From positions 25,850,745 to 25,914,744 of the forward strand of contig OY848917.1 of NCBI GenBank assembly GCA_963693285.1: 64,000 nt of DNA. Reading direction: 5' to 3'. The notes beneath the pieces were generated by a model, which saw only the letters and a list, made by a program, of their open reading frames with translations, was not told the origin of the DNA and made no database searches. The position numbers and the translations under genes are program-made. The stretch is from Xestospongia muta. Its lineage: Eukaryota > Porifera > Demospongiae > Haplosclerida > Petrosiidae. Positions 49,922-63,003 of this stretch are shown here, piece after piece (within the stretch, counting starts at the first letter, position 1; every line of letters starts with the position of its first letter).

Positions 49922-51151
49922 CAGTGGCGTAGCTGAGGTAGGGCCTGAGGGACCTAGGCCCTATCATCATTTTTGTTTTATAATTATATCATTGTAAATA
50001 ATAATTATATTCATTGTTTAATGTTTATACAATAACTATTGGGGTGGCTGTTCAATACATTAGTGATGTATTGGGGTGGCTTTTGGAAACCACATGTAGT
50101 AACTAGTAAAATATGAGTATGAAAGGTCCAAAGCTGTTGAAGCTATAGGCCTTCTCCATCAAGTTCATTCCTTCAAGTTTCTAGCTTCTTTGATAATATT
50201 TCAGCGTATTTTCTCTATAACCAAGTCTTTGTCTGATCAGCTACAAAGTAAAAGCCTTGATTTTGCATCTGCTACAAGTTTAGTTCTTTCAACTAAGGAA
50301 ACTCTACAAGAATTGAGAACTAACGAATCATGGGAGCAAACTTACACGTATATAAAATCAGTAGCTGACTTACATGGCATTGACAAATTCTTAAGGACAC
50401 CTGTAAAAGAAAGAGGCCATCCAGGAGAATCCAAGATTCAGTCTTACTTGAGTCAGTTGGTCATCGAGATTTACTTTCATGTAGCAATTGTATTAAAATC
50501 GATATATACTTCCCTGTTCTAGATTATACACTTTCTGAACTTGAACTCAGATTTTCAAACAGCAATCTCAACCTTATGAGATCTGTTGATGCTTGTAATC
50601 TGTTGTCACCTAACTTCCTAGACTCATCTTTTCTTTCTTTGCTGGCTTCATTGTATAACATTTGTACTGAGCAGCTTCCCAATGAATGCTTATTAGCTAA
50701 ATCGGTTCTCAAAGACAAGGGCGCTGAAACTCTGTTTGACACATACACTCATTTTTTGCTGTTGCAAGCTGGTTTTCCCACCATCAACGAGGTCATGCAT
50801 GTTGCCTTGACATTGGTGGTGAGAACGGCCCAGTGTGAAAGGAGTTTTCAACATTAGGTAGAATCAAAACTCATTTGAGAAGTACAATGTCCAACAACAA
50901 ACTTGCTGATATTTCCTTGCTATCACTGGAGAGAGACCTCTGTTCCGTTCCAACATTTATTGAAGGGACTATTCAAGAATTCGAAGGAATCGACAAAAAC
51001 AGAACTATCAGACTGTATTAATACTGTTAATAGTTAATAAAACAAATTGGACGCACCCCCTACACTAACTAGAAATTATTAAAAAATAGTTAATTTACAT
51101 GATCATTATTATTAAGGCCCCACCGTCAAATAGGGCCCACCTACGCCACTG
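49922..51151 (+). mobile_element. hAT transposon remnant with intact ends and 8-bp target duplication
   Basis: The ends are inverted (CAGTGGCGTAG at 49922 and its complement ending at 51151). Both sides carry the 8-bp target duplication ACTATGGA (49914-49921 and 51152-51159). Inside, plus-strand frames (about 50190-50990) resemble the C-terminal part of ZMYM1-like hAT transposases, including the dimerisation region (CERSF..., RIKTHLRSTM). There are frame breaks near 50460 and at about 50850, and the N-terminal catalytic region is missing. Non-autonomous. The related blocks at about 4475 and 16150 are empty at this site, so insertion followed the block duplication. Confidence 0.9.
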
Positions 51152-51159
51152 ACTATGGA

Positions 51160-52130
51160 ACTCCACAGTTTATATACATGATTTCTTAAAAAAACACGTG
51201 TGTAGTATATGTTCTATTAATTCTATTATAAGAAATGTTACACACATGCAATGACACAGTAGGATTACAAAATGAAAATACACAGGCACGGCATTCATAA
51301 AAGCTTTGTTTAAAACATGAAGATCAGTAAAGACATTTGTCCTGTCTCAAGGCCAACACTTAAAATGGCTAAGTTTAGTTAAAATGCTGCACTATCAGTT
51401 AGAATTAGTTGTTATTTCTGTTATTATGAAAAGATTTTATAAAATAAGTAATTTAAAGACAAATAATTTTATGAACAAGAGAGAAATGTAGTTCTCTAAG
51501 AGTTCAAAAATTTAAAGAGATGACTACAAAACCTTAGAAATGAATGGCATTGACAATTCCTATATATCACACAGTCGAAACTAGATATAGCAAGCTTACA
51601 TATTCATGTTTTGTAACTGTGTATTGCATTGAGATTTTGGGATTTATCGTATTAATTAATCTAAGTTTTAAATAATTTTTTTCAGATTTAATGAATATGT
51701 ACTGTTTATTTATTTATAAGTCAATTATCAGCTAATGTATTAATGTAAAATATCCATATAACCAGATTATAGCTGTGAAATCATTTTTAGAGTATTTTAC
51801 ATCAAAACACAATTTGTAGTTGGTAGAAACTACATAAGATACGTCAGCAGAAAATGAGAAATTCAGAGTAAATAATGTTGTGGGAGTGATAATTAAATTC
51901 ATTTGTTAAGGTGTGCATCAACAGTAAATGTTTGCAGTTTAGTAATCAGTCACATAAGTCATGACAACAATAGAATAAAACATAGTAAAATGTACATAAC
52001 CAAAACTTTTACTTATCATGTGGTCCTAAGCCATCTTAAGACCAACTGAAACACAGTGTATTCCAGGCCCAAAATATGTTATTGAAAGTAATATATCCAG
52101 ATACTTTATAATTTCATAATGTTAGAGGAA
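51160..52130. other. Duplicated intergenic stretch after the hAT insertion
   Basis: Continues the sequence interrupted at 49921 and matches 16155-17150. No gene seen. Confidence 0.6.
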
Positions 52131-53463
52131 CTTACTTGTAATGTGTAAAAGACAGTTGGGTGTTGTGTCTTGTAAGATATTGTGTAAATTACAGTAGTTC
52201 AGCACATTCTTTAAACAATATTCTGTTAGGTTTTGTATAATTTTAAATGGAGTCAGCAATGGTTGTTTCTGTAAATATAGTGCTATTGCACTACTAACAA
52301 AAGGAGCAGCCATTGATGTTCCAGATAGCTGTAACGTACATGTATCACACCAGTAACCAGCTCCTGTTATGTTAAAGGCGGAAGAAAATATATCGATACA
52401 AAAACCACCATTTGTGAGGTAGAAAATTTCATCTCCTGGAGCAGAACCAGCAACAGTAATTACTTCTGATGCACTACCAGAAGTATAATTACAAGCATCA
52501 TCTCCATCACTGCAAGCAGCTGCAACAATTGGGATTCCCATATTTAAAATATTGCTTAATTAAACTAGAGTATGGACCTCTCAATGACATTGAAATGACA
52601 GTTTTACCTGTATCTAAAATGCAGATGTCAACGCCTTCTCCATCTCTTTCAGGTTCAAATATAAATCTAATACTAGACTGACTTTGTTAATAAGTTCCAT
52701 TCCCCGTGAAAGTGCAGCTTCAGTAAATGTCTCTTCTTCAACAAACTCAACATTGTCAAGATCTTTTATCTAAATTAATATATAATAATTTAAATAATAC
52801 TATTATTACATTATATATTATATTGTTATCATATACATAATATTATTATGAACACCATATAACAACATTCATAATCCATATATTTCTAATGGAATGCTGA
52901 TTGGCTCTGTATCATCCTTTTATAATGGGCAATGTTGTAGGTTTATATAGATATCATGGCAAATGTTATTTCTTCTATCAATGATGATGGGTCCATGAGC
53001 AATTAATGCTACTTGATAGGCATATGATGCTTTATGGATTAATAGTGATATGTCATGATAAGGTATATCACTATTAACACTATACATGAGACCCTAAACA
53101 TTAAACATTGGAACACAATTGTATTAATTTCACGTTAAAATATGGCGTTTGATTACTAGTATTCTAGAGACTGCCTTTATAATACATTGCTTCATCTACT
53201 GATGGCTTTGTGACAATCACATTGGCAAATGGACCCTTAATTTTGTGGGTTTTGGAAGTCAAGGATTGAATTCGAACTTTGTCAGCAATAGCTTCAAATG
53301 TCTCATGACTAGTATCAGGTGTCAGTACAACAATATACTGACCTGTTGTCTCTATTCCAGGAGCAGCACAAATAACTCGACGTGTCAGGACCACAACTGA
53401 AAAGAGAAGAACTAATATCAAAACTTGATTATACCTTGTAAGAAATTGGATGTTCAGCATCAT
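52131..53463 (-). pseudogene. S8 protease pseudogene, copy 3
   Basis: Exon 1 (start ATG 53463) has an intact signal peptide and propeptide start. An Asp-exon remnant lies at about 52610-52770. The catalytic-His region is deleted exactly as in copy 2. The last part, 52131-52541, is one open frame that keeps SGTSMAAP with the catalytic Ser, but the oxyanion Asn of AAGNDG reads AACSDG. It cannot be an active protease. The open 3' part suggests decay more recent than that of copy 1, or chance. Confidence 0.75.
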
Positions 53464-53494
53464 AATACACTGTGTTAGTTTGTTTAAGCACTTG

Positions 53495-53501
53495 CTTTAT
53501 A
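53495..53501 (-). promoter_or_regulatory. TATA-like box of S8 copy 3
   Basis: TATAAAG, 32 nt upstream of the ATG at 53463, as in the intact gene. Confidence 0.25.
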
Positions 53502-56500
53502 TGTACACGTTGGACCACGCCTCCAAAAACGAATATGCTGCAATAAATACTAATAGTGCTCACTAGATTGTTTTTAATGTCATATAAAACAAGGAAACAT
53601 GAAATAGTTGTGGCACTCTGCTCAATAGATAACTGTGAGGTGGATTCATGAGATTTATAACATGAAACAGATACATTATTATGTTAAAACAATAAACTAA
53701 TTATAATATTCTCCTTTCTTCCTTTGAAATTATTGCTAAAACTCTAATATCATTGTACTAGTCAATCAATATTTAACAATAAAGTAAATATATTCAAAAA
53801 CAATTACATATAAGTATTTTTAAATGTAATATAGTTTTGCACTAGACTAGACTGTATCAAGTAAAAATTACATATTCAGTAAATAATAATAGAAAGTATC
53901 TAGACCTTGAAACAATATTTAGAATTAATATTATTAATATCAATTATTATTGATTTTTAGTAAATGCACCATTATGTAAAGTTAATAAATATTTAAAATG
54001 CTGTTTGTAGAAGTGTCAACTACGGATAGCAATGTTCTTACTAAAGAACAAGACATGGAATTTTTTCTAGAGGAAGTACCAATGAAATGTTGAAATGAAA
54101 ACATTTATATTGACCAATATATGTTTTAGTTGTGATGTACAATATTAAGTGAATGTAATGTGATACCTACCTTAATGTCACCTGAAAATGTTCTTTTACA
54201 GTAGTAGGCTCGAAAGAATAAATGTTAGTTGCATAGACCTTTTCAAATTACTTCACAATTTTTAATAAGTTTGTTCCTGATACATGATAATTACAATTTT
54301 GGATAATTGTCTTCCTTGTCAATCATAAGATCAAATTAGAGGATTGAAATGAATATTGTGATTATGTGCATGCACATTTGTTAATGCTGTGAAAAAATCC
54401 TTTTTTATGCATTATTACAGTTCTGTGCAATTATTTAATTAGTTAACAAATTACAAATTTCTAGTGATACACATATATAAAATCAAAACCATTATTTCAA
54501 GCTCATAAAGACATAACATCATAGATATGACATCATTAGTCATTATTAGTAGTCATCATTAGTAGGACTTTCACTTGACTGTAATTAACTAATAATGAAT
54601 AATTAACTATAGGACTGTCAAATATCTATCAGTATATTGTATTTATAAGTAATGAAACCAGTATGATGTTATAATGATGTGCAACATGCAAAGTATAGAC
54701 ATTAGAATCATGACTCTACTAAACTATTAAATATATGCAGCAATAAATGCAAAAGGTGCAATCACTAAAAATTATTGAAATTGAGTTTGTAAATAGTTTT
54801 AAAACATTCTTTACTAAGACTACATTTAATTTCAAAGGATAAAAAGAACTTACTATTCCCAGGTACATTATCTAGAATTTTATAAAATATATTTAATTGT
54901 TTTATGGTTTTTAGTTTGTATTGAAAAGAAATATACATTTTCCTATTTTTTGCATTTATGGTACATCACTGTTATAATAGACTTGTTAATACTGAGTCAC
55001 TTGTCTTGAAAATGTATGCTTTCACAGAATCAAAATACATTGTTTTGATTATTACTTGCTATTGAACTTCACAGTTTATTACTTAAAACACATGATTTCT
55101 TGAAAAGAACATGTGTGTAGCATATGTTCTATTAATTCTATTATAAGAAATGTTAATACAATGACGAAGTAAGATTACAAAATGAAAACACACAGGCCCA
55201 AAATCCATAAAAGGTTTGTTTAAAAACATGAAGATAAGTAAAGATTTTTGTCCTGTGTCAAGGCCAACACTTAAAATAGCTAAATTTAGTTAAACTTTTT
55301 AACTATTGTTTTGCATGTAAGTAATATGATAATTTAATACACTATATACTATAACTGATGATTTATTTGGCAACCAATGGTTTCATTCATCAAGCTAGGT
55401 GAAGGCAAAAATGGTGTTATATCATCAAATAGAAATATGAAACACATAAAACCTAATTCAAGAAAGTTGCTATATAATTAAGAATCATGAGTTTCTTACT
55501 TAAAACACGTCTTTAAAAGACATCAGGCACAGTATTCTGGATTGATGAGAAGGGGTTTGTGCATTTTTAGTTGGATGTTGGTTCAATTTCAATTTCATCG
55601 TCTCTAGTTCCTTTTGTACTCTGAAGCTCTTGCCACTTTTGTCATATTCTAATTTATTTGGGTCTAAATTTCTTAACATTGCTAGTATAAACTGAAATAA
55701 CCAATGTGAGTTAACAGACTTCCAATAACATTTTACATTTTACATGGAAAAATATAGAACTGAGATCCATAAGCTTATGGGTTTATGGTTAATGTCTAGG
55801 ATTGAGAACCCAGGAGTTAGTGTCTAGAAAGCCTTTCGTGAGCCTTTATATACCTATTGTAGGTTGATGACTTAATACATTTCTTGTCTGTACTCTGCTG
55901 GAGCATGTCATCAACTGTGAGTTCCACAATGATGGTATGATGACCATAATAATACGGTTCAGATTTCTTGATGCTTCACGTCTTTGCCAATCATTATTTT
56001 TACCATTCTGATCTTCAATAGATTCTTTTATTAATTTTGGTAGCATTAGTCAATGTCGCACTGTGCATGAAGTAAGTACCTTCCAAACCAACTACATATA
56101 CAATGATTATCTCCCAATGGTAACCTTGACTACAATACCACATTTATCATATTATTAATCAAAAAATACTACATTTATAAAATAGCTGTTTAAGATATTA
56201 GTAAGTATATGTGACAATGAATGCTAAAATAGTATATTTTATTAAAATTGTTAAATCTAAGGTTATAATGTTTCTAAGTCATTATTTAGTTAGGCCTACA
56301 GTTTATTTGAATGATGAAAAGGACTTACTATTCTGAAGTTATATTGTCTAGAATTTTACATTAATTATAAAAATAAAGGAAAATCAGCACCTTTTCTATA
56401 AAAAACACAATAAGTATAAAGAGTAGCTTTTAAGGTTTAAACAATTCCAACTGTTCATCTTAATTACATTATAGTGTTCACTTAATTGTGCTTCCACTAG

Positions 56501-57579
56501 CATTTAGTATCAAATGTTTCTAAAATTGTAATTAAAGGATGTCATCAACAAGATACAGAATCTGTCAATAATACAATAAAAAAATGAGCTTTGCTAGCTG
56601 ATGCACAGAAGAGTAAAAAAGCAACAATAATACTGATATATCTTGTGTTGGCTTTATTGCAATACTTTCATCTGATGTCATGAGATGAAGGTATTGCAAT
56701 AAAGCCAACACAAATTATATTGGTGATAAGCAACATTGCAATAATTATTATTAAATGAAGATATATATCATGTACTGTATCTATATTGATATATCTATGT
56801 GTATTTTATTATCTCATTATAGGCTTATTAGAGGATACTACTTGTCTAGCTGTTCATGTTACTAGTACTAATACAGTAACTACCATTATGAATATTTATC
56901 AAAACAACATAGATAATAACATGTTGTCTAAACATACACAATAATAATAATTATATCAAGAAAATCTATAACAGCAATAGTTTTGTTTTTAAAATAAAAA
57001 TAAGTTGTAAAATGACAACATAAAAGTTTGTTGTCAAAATAGATAGTTAAAATAAATCTAGCTAAAAAAAAACATTTACTTAATGTCACACACATATTTT
57101 TACTTTAATTAATAAATGCATCTGCAAATAGTAATAGTTAGGGATGAAACAAGGAGAGAGGTGCATCAATTGTTATTAATGAAGTATAGGAGGTTCAGTT
57201 CCTGTGTGTATAATAAAGATATACTAATAAATAGTTAATAATTATTTTATCTTGTAAGAGATAATTTTGTAATTACATGTATATACAACAATGTCATATA
57301 CATGGACTATATATATATGAAATATTAAAAAAAATTAAAAATTGTGGATATTAGTTCATAGGTATCAGCACCCATTTAAGTTATCATGTACCCTCCACTA
57401 CATGCTGAAGTCCTTTTTAGATCAATCCTAGCCGAGCATATTTATAATAGATTTTAAAACATAATTGACCACATGATTGTGAATAATTTCATTTTCATGC
57501 ATTTATGAGTTGTGTACTTTGTATTTCTTTATCTGGTGAACATTGATGTATTTTATGAGTAAGCTATTGATTTGTCTTA
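53502..57579. other. Long intergenic stretch, duplicated at 18737-22863
   Basis: No gene supported. It is collinear with copy A throughout. Contains the near-perfect 71-nt foldback at 56643-56713 and part of the dispersed repeat (about 54600-55300). The 66-codon frame at 55846-56046 is not conserved in the sister copy. Confidence 0.55.
56643..56713 (+). ncRNA. 71-nt near-perfect hairpin (possible small-RNA precursor or foldback element)
   Basis: 31-nt arms (left begins TTGTGTTGGCTTTATTGCAA) around a 9-nt loop. The only non-Watson-Crick position is T opposite G, which is a G-U wobble if the plus strand is transcribed and an A-C mismatch if the minus strand is. The eroded sister hairpin is at 21912-21982. 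A miniature foldback transposon is the alternative. Confidence 0.4.
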
Positions 57580-60500
57580 CTAGTTTGAGTAGCATCCAAT
57601 ATCAGCTATATCACTACAACAATCATTCCATTTGTGACAGTATACATCACAATAGCATCCATTATTATCACAATGTGGTGACAAGAACCATTTACAACAT
57701 CCAGAATAGCTGAGATTAAATGCTAAACATGAACCTAAATAAATAAATAGACGTTTTAATACCTTGATGTGATAATTTCAGTGCTTATTTACCTTGTGTA
57801 TGTGGTGTAGGTGAAGGTGTGATTGTTGTGCCTATATAAAAAATGATAGTAATAATGATGATTTTTATATAATGCAAGTGATAGTTATCACATCAGTAAT
57901 TGTATATTATTACTTCTTCATATATGAACTTTATGTAAAAAATAATGAAACTTCTAAACATAGTGATTTTTAAGGCAAACATGAATACAGTTCAATTTAA
58001 GAAATACATCATAGACTGTAGGCTTGACTGTGATATCTTTTGCAAAATCCCAGTTGGCAGGTTTATATAACAAATATATATTGATCAACTGTCATATGTC
58101 TGATAAAACTTATCATGTGATTCATACTAACCTGTTACCTCTGCTCAATACTCCATAATATAGCGTATGGGCACTGAGAAATATTTTTAAAAATCTCAGA
58201 TGGGCATATTTATAACACTTATAGACTTGTCAATAAAGATAGAACTAACAAAGCTTGTAATGATGGTCTATATAAGCTGTTTAAACTATTAGGTACAATA
58301 TTACCAAGTACTAACATACTATGTATGAGGTCTATGTGTACATTATAGAACTATCACTCCCGTTCAAATGTATGGGTTATCAACACATTATAGTTCGTGA
58401 ACACATGAAATGAGGAATTTCATTACGTTGTTCTCTTTTCACTACCTGGTCGTGCAGTGTGTCATGCAGTACCATAATTGTATTGCTGAATGTAACAATC
58501 AAAATATTGAATAAAATTAAATTCTTTTTCCACCCACTCAATAGCTAACAAGAAATTTGTCTGTAAGTTGCTTATAGTCAGGTTCTAAGGTTTTTTGTGT
58601 GAGGAAAGCTCTAGGTCGCAAGTAAGTTTTGAAGAAAGCGTTTCTTGATAGATGATAATAAATATTAACAGCACTCAGATAATTCCTTCCGAAACTACAC
58701 CTTTTAGAATTATCTCAATTATTCGTTTTCGAGACCACACCTATTGTGCAATTATCAAACCACTTAAACGAAATGACAGTCACTAAGGACAAACTGACTC
58801 TATTGCTTCTTCCCCGAAAAAATCAACGAAAACATCCAAATAGCCAGAGAATCATCACTGGTGTGTAAGTACCTATACTCACATTCAACGGTTTTCACGT
58901 TAGGTGAGTTTGGGGCACTTGTAGGACTTCAAAGAAAACAGAATCTTTTATCTACACAACTTATCATGTCCATAATTTGTGTCCGCAAGAGTTACAATAA
59001 TACCAAAAAGAGAAGAAATATCGTGAGTTTAAAAGTTTAAAAAAGTTACAATATTAAATCTTTATAATCATTATTATAAAATAACTCTACAACAACTGAA
59101 ACCACTGTTTGAAAGGGATATAGCCATGAAAACCCCCTTAATAAACAATTACATATCATAGTAGATTGTTACTATATTGTTTTGATTGCTATAGATTATA
59201 TGGTTTTGACTCTTCGCTAATAACTTCTAACGAAGGAAATAGGAAGTGCTGTCTAATAACACTAAAATTGTGACATTACTTACACAGTTACACACACAAA
59301 ACATGGAACTTCTGTTAAAACTCTTTTGTCTAGCTAATGAGATCAATCAGAGTTGTCTAATAATTAGCTCTAATAAATAACTACAAGGCTATCAAGCATC
59401 AATCAGTATATATAGGTAATAAAATCAATATGACATTATGTATAATATGCAACATACAAAGTATTGGTATCACAATATGTTTCTACTGAAGTATTAGGTG
59501 TATCTGTTAATAATAGAATGATTTTAACTGGTTCAAATTTACTGAATTAATTTGTCATGTATGCTTTCCCAACCACAATATATACTGTTTTGATTATAAC
59601 TTACTATGGAACTTCACAGTTTATATACTTAAATATACAACTTATCAAAAATGGATATGTGTATAGCATGTTCTGTAAATTCTATTATAACAAATGTTAT
59701 ACACCTAATAACTAATGAGATTACAAATTACTTACCATCATCATCAATAATGGTAAGTATAACACTGGATGATACACCAAAAGTCACATCATTTCTTGGA
59801 ACAAGTTCAACACCAAATGTTTCATCAGATTCAAGTGTAGCATCATCCATGAACACAAATGAAGCATCTGCAAGTGTCTGACCAGAAACAAAGACGACTG
59901 TCTGGGTTTGTGATACGAGGTCACCGCTAGGTCCAACTGTAGAGTAATATATTATAATATATTGACTTTATATAGCTCTGTGAATCTCTTTATGACATGT
60001 TAAAGTATTAAAATGCTAAGAAATTCTTAACTTTACTGTCACTTCAATAATAAAAAAGGCTATACATTTCTTTATAAATTAGATATTACTTTAAACTAAT
60101 TATATAATAATATTTAAACTAACTTGTTGCTTTATTTTGTCCAGCTAAAATTAAACATGAAAAGAAAGAAAACATTGTTAATTAGATATTCACTACAACA
60201 TTAGACATAACTTACATGTAGTAAATGTTCTTAAGTTTACATTTGATGATTGACTGACATCTCCTGATCGATATACTCGAACAATCATTGGCCCTTGACT
60301 ATTTTCTGGTGCTGATTTGTTAACTGCAACAAGTGAGTAGAATGTCTCTATTTGTTGAAAGACTATAGAGAAGGTTAAATGTTCATATACCACTCACCTC
60401 CTATAGGATTCATACCATATCCAGCTGGATAGGCATATCCTTTTTCACTTCGCCAACCATATACAATAACATTAATGGAAGCATTAGGGTTTGTATGTTG

Positions 60501-61938
60501 AACTGTATGAGTACCGATGTTAACTCTCTTAGTAATACCATAACCACATGGATCATTTTGACTGCAGTCGATAATATGCCATTGAGTAACATTAGGTTCT
60601 AATGGTGTACCATCTAGTAATATGGCATTAGGAACAAAGTACCTTGCTAACACAGTCACTGATATGTAGTGAGATGTGAAATCATCATTTGCCCTAGTAT
60701 CATTTACCCTAGTATACATACTTACGTTAGTAGTAAAGATATGATGGTTCAAATACTGGCTTATTGGAGCTACTAAAACCATATTAGGATCGCCAGTGTT
60801 ATTATCATGTTCGTGTGAGAAACCATACTGCATAACAAGCAAGGGTCGCTCAGACTGGACAAAACAATAAGATTGACTGTTTAACTCAAACGTTTGCCTG
60901 TCGTCTACATTCGTTTCATTGAATAGAAAGTTTGAGATGATAACGTTTGTTCCATCAGAACAATATACTTTGAAGGAAGTGCCATTATACCTTGGCCAGA
61001 CCTTAAATACATAACCTGTTCTTTCTTCATATGGAGCCACAAAAAAGTTATAGCCCCATGTATAAGATGGAGGTATCTGTTCAACGATATGATCACAGGT
61101 ATCTTCATCTTCTTGTATTTCTGCACATTCATGTCCAGTCATGAAACCAATTGGTTGATTAGAGATAGCCCGAAAACCTGTAAAATCATATTGGTTTGAC
61201 ATTCGCAAACCAAGAGTATTATATTGACTCATCATTGCAGAAAAAAAATCTCCACTTGCATCTGTGGCGTTTCCACCTTTTATGTAAGGACTTGTTACAG
61301 AAAACGCATCTTTATTTTCAGTTGAGTATCTAATATCATTTTTAGCTATGTCACCACAAGCAACTACAGCTACCATACTGTTAAAGCTTAGTGCTGATGC
61401 AGTTAGACTAGCATATTCATATGTGAAATTTGATCTATATTGTATTATTGGAATAGCTAGAAAACCATCACTAGAACCATAAGAATCACTAAATCCCATC
61501 ACTTGAATTGTTTGACTTGAATTAGTTGTTTCCACAATAATACCAACTGATGTTGTCGCTGCATTCACTTCTTGTACATTTGGTGTCACATATTCTTCCC
61601 GTACAATTGTTCCTGCTGTGACTGTACCAGTCCTTGTATAGCCACTACTGCCAGATCGAATTTTGTAACCAACTGGATTTTCATTTTGCGTTGTTATAAA
61701 AATTCCTATATTTCTAGGAGCTTCTCCAAAACCAGATTCTATGTTTGGTTTGTTTCTGATGAAAGCAAAACAAAAGAAATTTCCTTCATGAGATACATCC
61801 ATGGAGATACCTAGGAAATGCATAATACGAAATGTATATTTATTAAGTGTCATTATTACCTCTCGTTCGTTTGTCAATGTCCACAATAGCATTGCAGAAC
61901 CAATTCAGTAACATCAAGATGACAATAACTCTGATCAT
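57580..61938 (-). CDS. IgGFc-binding-like/Calx-beta/somatomedin B protein, copy 4 (complete model)
   Basis: Six exons on the minus strand: 61860-61938, 60398-61810, 60216-60347, 59736-59936, 57793-57831, 57580-57734. They sum to 2019 nt, exactly 672 codons plus TAG. Order: signal peptide (MIRVIVIL), IgGFc-binding-like domain (to about 497), Calx-beta (about 498-608), 13-aa Pro/Thr linker, somatomedin B (622-672, CDVYCHKWNDCCSD). It lacks the Ser/Thr repeat exon of copy 2, so the Calx-beta exon would splice across about 1.9 kb to the linker. An in-frame 4-codon duplication (VNDTRAND) is unique to this copy. A TATA-like box lies at 61967-61973, 29 nt from the ATG. Secreted; ligand unknown. Confidence 0.72.
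58387..59735. other. Intron of copy 4, first part repeated elsewhere and inverted
   Basis: Matches 10390-11846 and about 36350-36950. About 58860-59640 is also present in reverse orientation at 63004-63780. Includes a dispersed repeat copy. No exon recognised. Confidence 0.6.
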
Positions 61939-62941
61939 GATGATTACAGACAATAGACCCAAAAAGATTTATATTTTCTGGATACTCTTATTTCAAAGAA
62001 AATGATTTTATAAAAAAGATCACATGACTATGAAAAAGGATCTTGTCATACCAGTGACCTGACATGTTCAATACAAGGTCATTTACTTCCTGGAGCGACA
62101 ACCTGTCTTACTCCAATAACAACAAAGAAAATCTAGACATACCATTATATATTGCATACCTGATAACATTTCTTCCATATTAACTTAATATAATAATATT
62201 AACCATCAACATAAATACTGTATAACAGTGTTGTACTATTTAAATATAGTCTTATATTACAGTACTAACTATTTTACAAATGAAGCCAGACAAATGTATT
62301 AACTTTCATGCATAAGTTTGTTGAAACATTGATCACCTTAAAAGTAGTCAAACTTGCCATCAAAGATGACTATAAATACATCACTAACCTGATCCAAAAA
62401 GGTACATGTCTTATACATGTGATATCATTATTAGGATTATTCTCACTATGAAATATATATGAAATGAGGTAGGTTGAGTATTGCTAAGTAGCCTCACCCT
62501 CCCCAATAGAAAAGAGGTAAACTGTTTCAATCTTCTTTATACTATTCCTAATATTATTTTACTATTGTTGGAGTGTTTACTAATAATTTTTAAATGGAAA
62601 AAGATTAAAAGATTAAAGTCAAAATTGTATTAATAGTTTGTAAAAAATGTAGCTGCTATGTTTATATCTGGAACATCCAACTGAGACAGTCTCATTGCAA
62701 GATGCTTATGATTATTTATTATATTGATGCAATAGTTATTCTCTATAACCTTCTAGTGATTCCTATCTCAGAACTAGTTTCCAAGATTTTTGTATTGGAG
62801 TTTATGCTACCTTGATGAGTTTACTACAATGTTTTAAACAATCATTATTATTAAATAATTTTGAAATAGCTAAAATTATTGCCCAAAAAGTATAGCAAAT
62901 GTATATGTACTCCATCATTCTCTTAACATTTTGTTTATTAC
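61939..62941. other. Intergenic upstream of copy 4
   Basis: Matches 2396-3340, 14046-15040 and 47993-48800. After the TATA-like box no gene is seen. The homology to the other blocks ends at about 62935. Confidence 0.55.
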
Positions 62942-63003
62942 CGCACAAATGGTGGCACTTGTGTAGATGTTTTTGCTCCTGGGTCTACTGTAATAGGTCG
63001 TAT
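62942..63003 (+). pseudogene. S8 protease fragment in opposite orientation
   Basis: The plus strand encodes NGGTCVDVFAPGSTVIG, the segment just before the catalytic Ser region of S8 proteases. All other S8 copies here are on the minus strand. It has no upstream or downstream S8 sequence and sits exactly at the junction to the inverted repeat arm. Confidence 0.6.

Larger units (their letters stand above)
46849..58380. repeat. Segmental duplication, copy B (partner 12895-23690)
   Basis: Collinear with copy A. Extra length comes mainly from the hAT element. Left edge lies inside the IgGFc exon; right edge at about 58387 joins directly to sequence equivalent to about 10390, that is, the start of the next IgGFc block (copy 4). 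Confidence 0.85.

Noticed and set aside
50524..50748. Minus-strand frame inside the hAT element
   Set aside because: Antisense of the transposase-derived frame on the plus strand.
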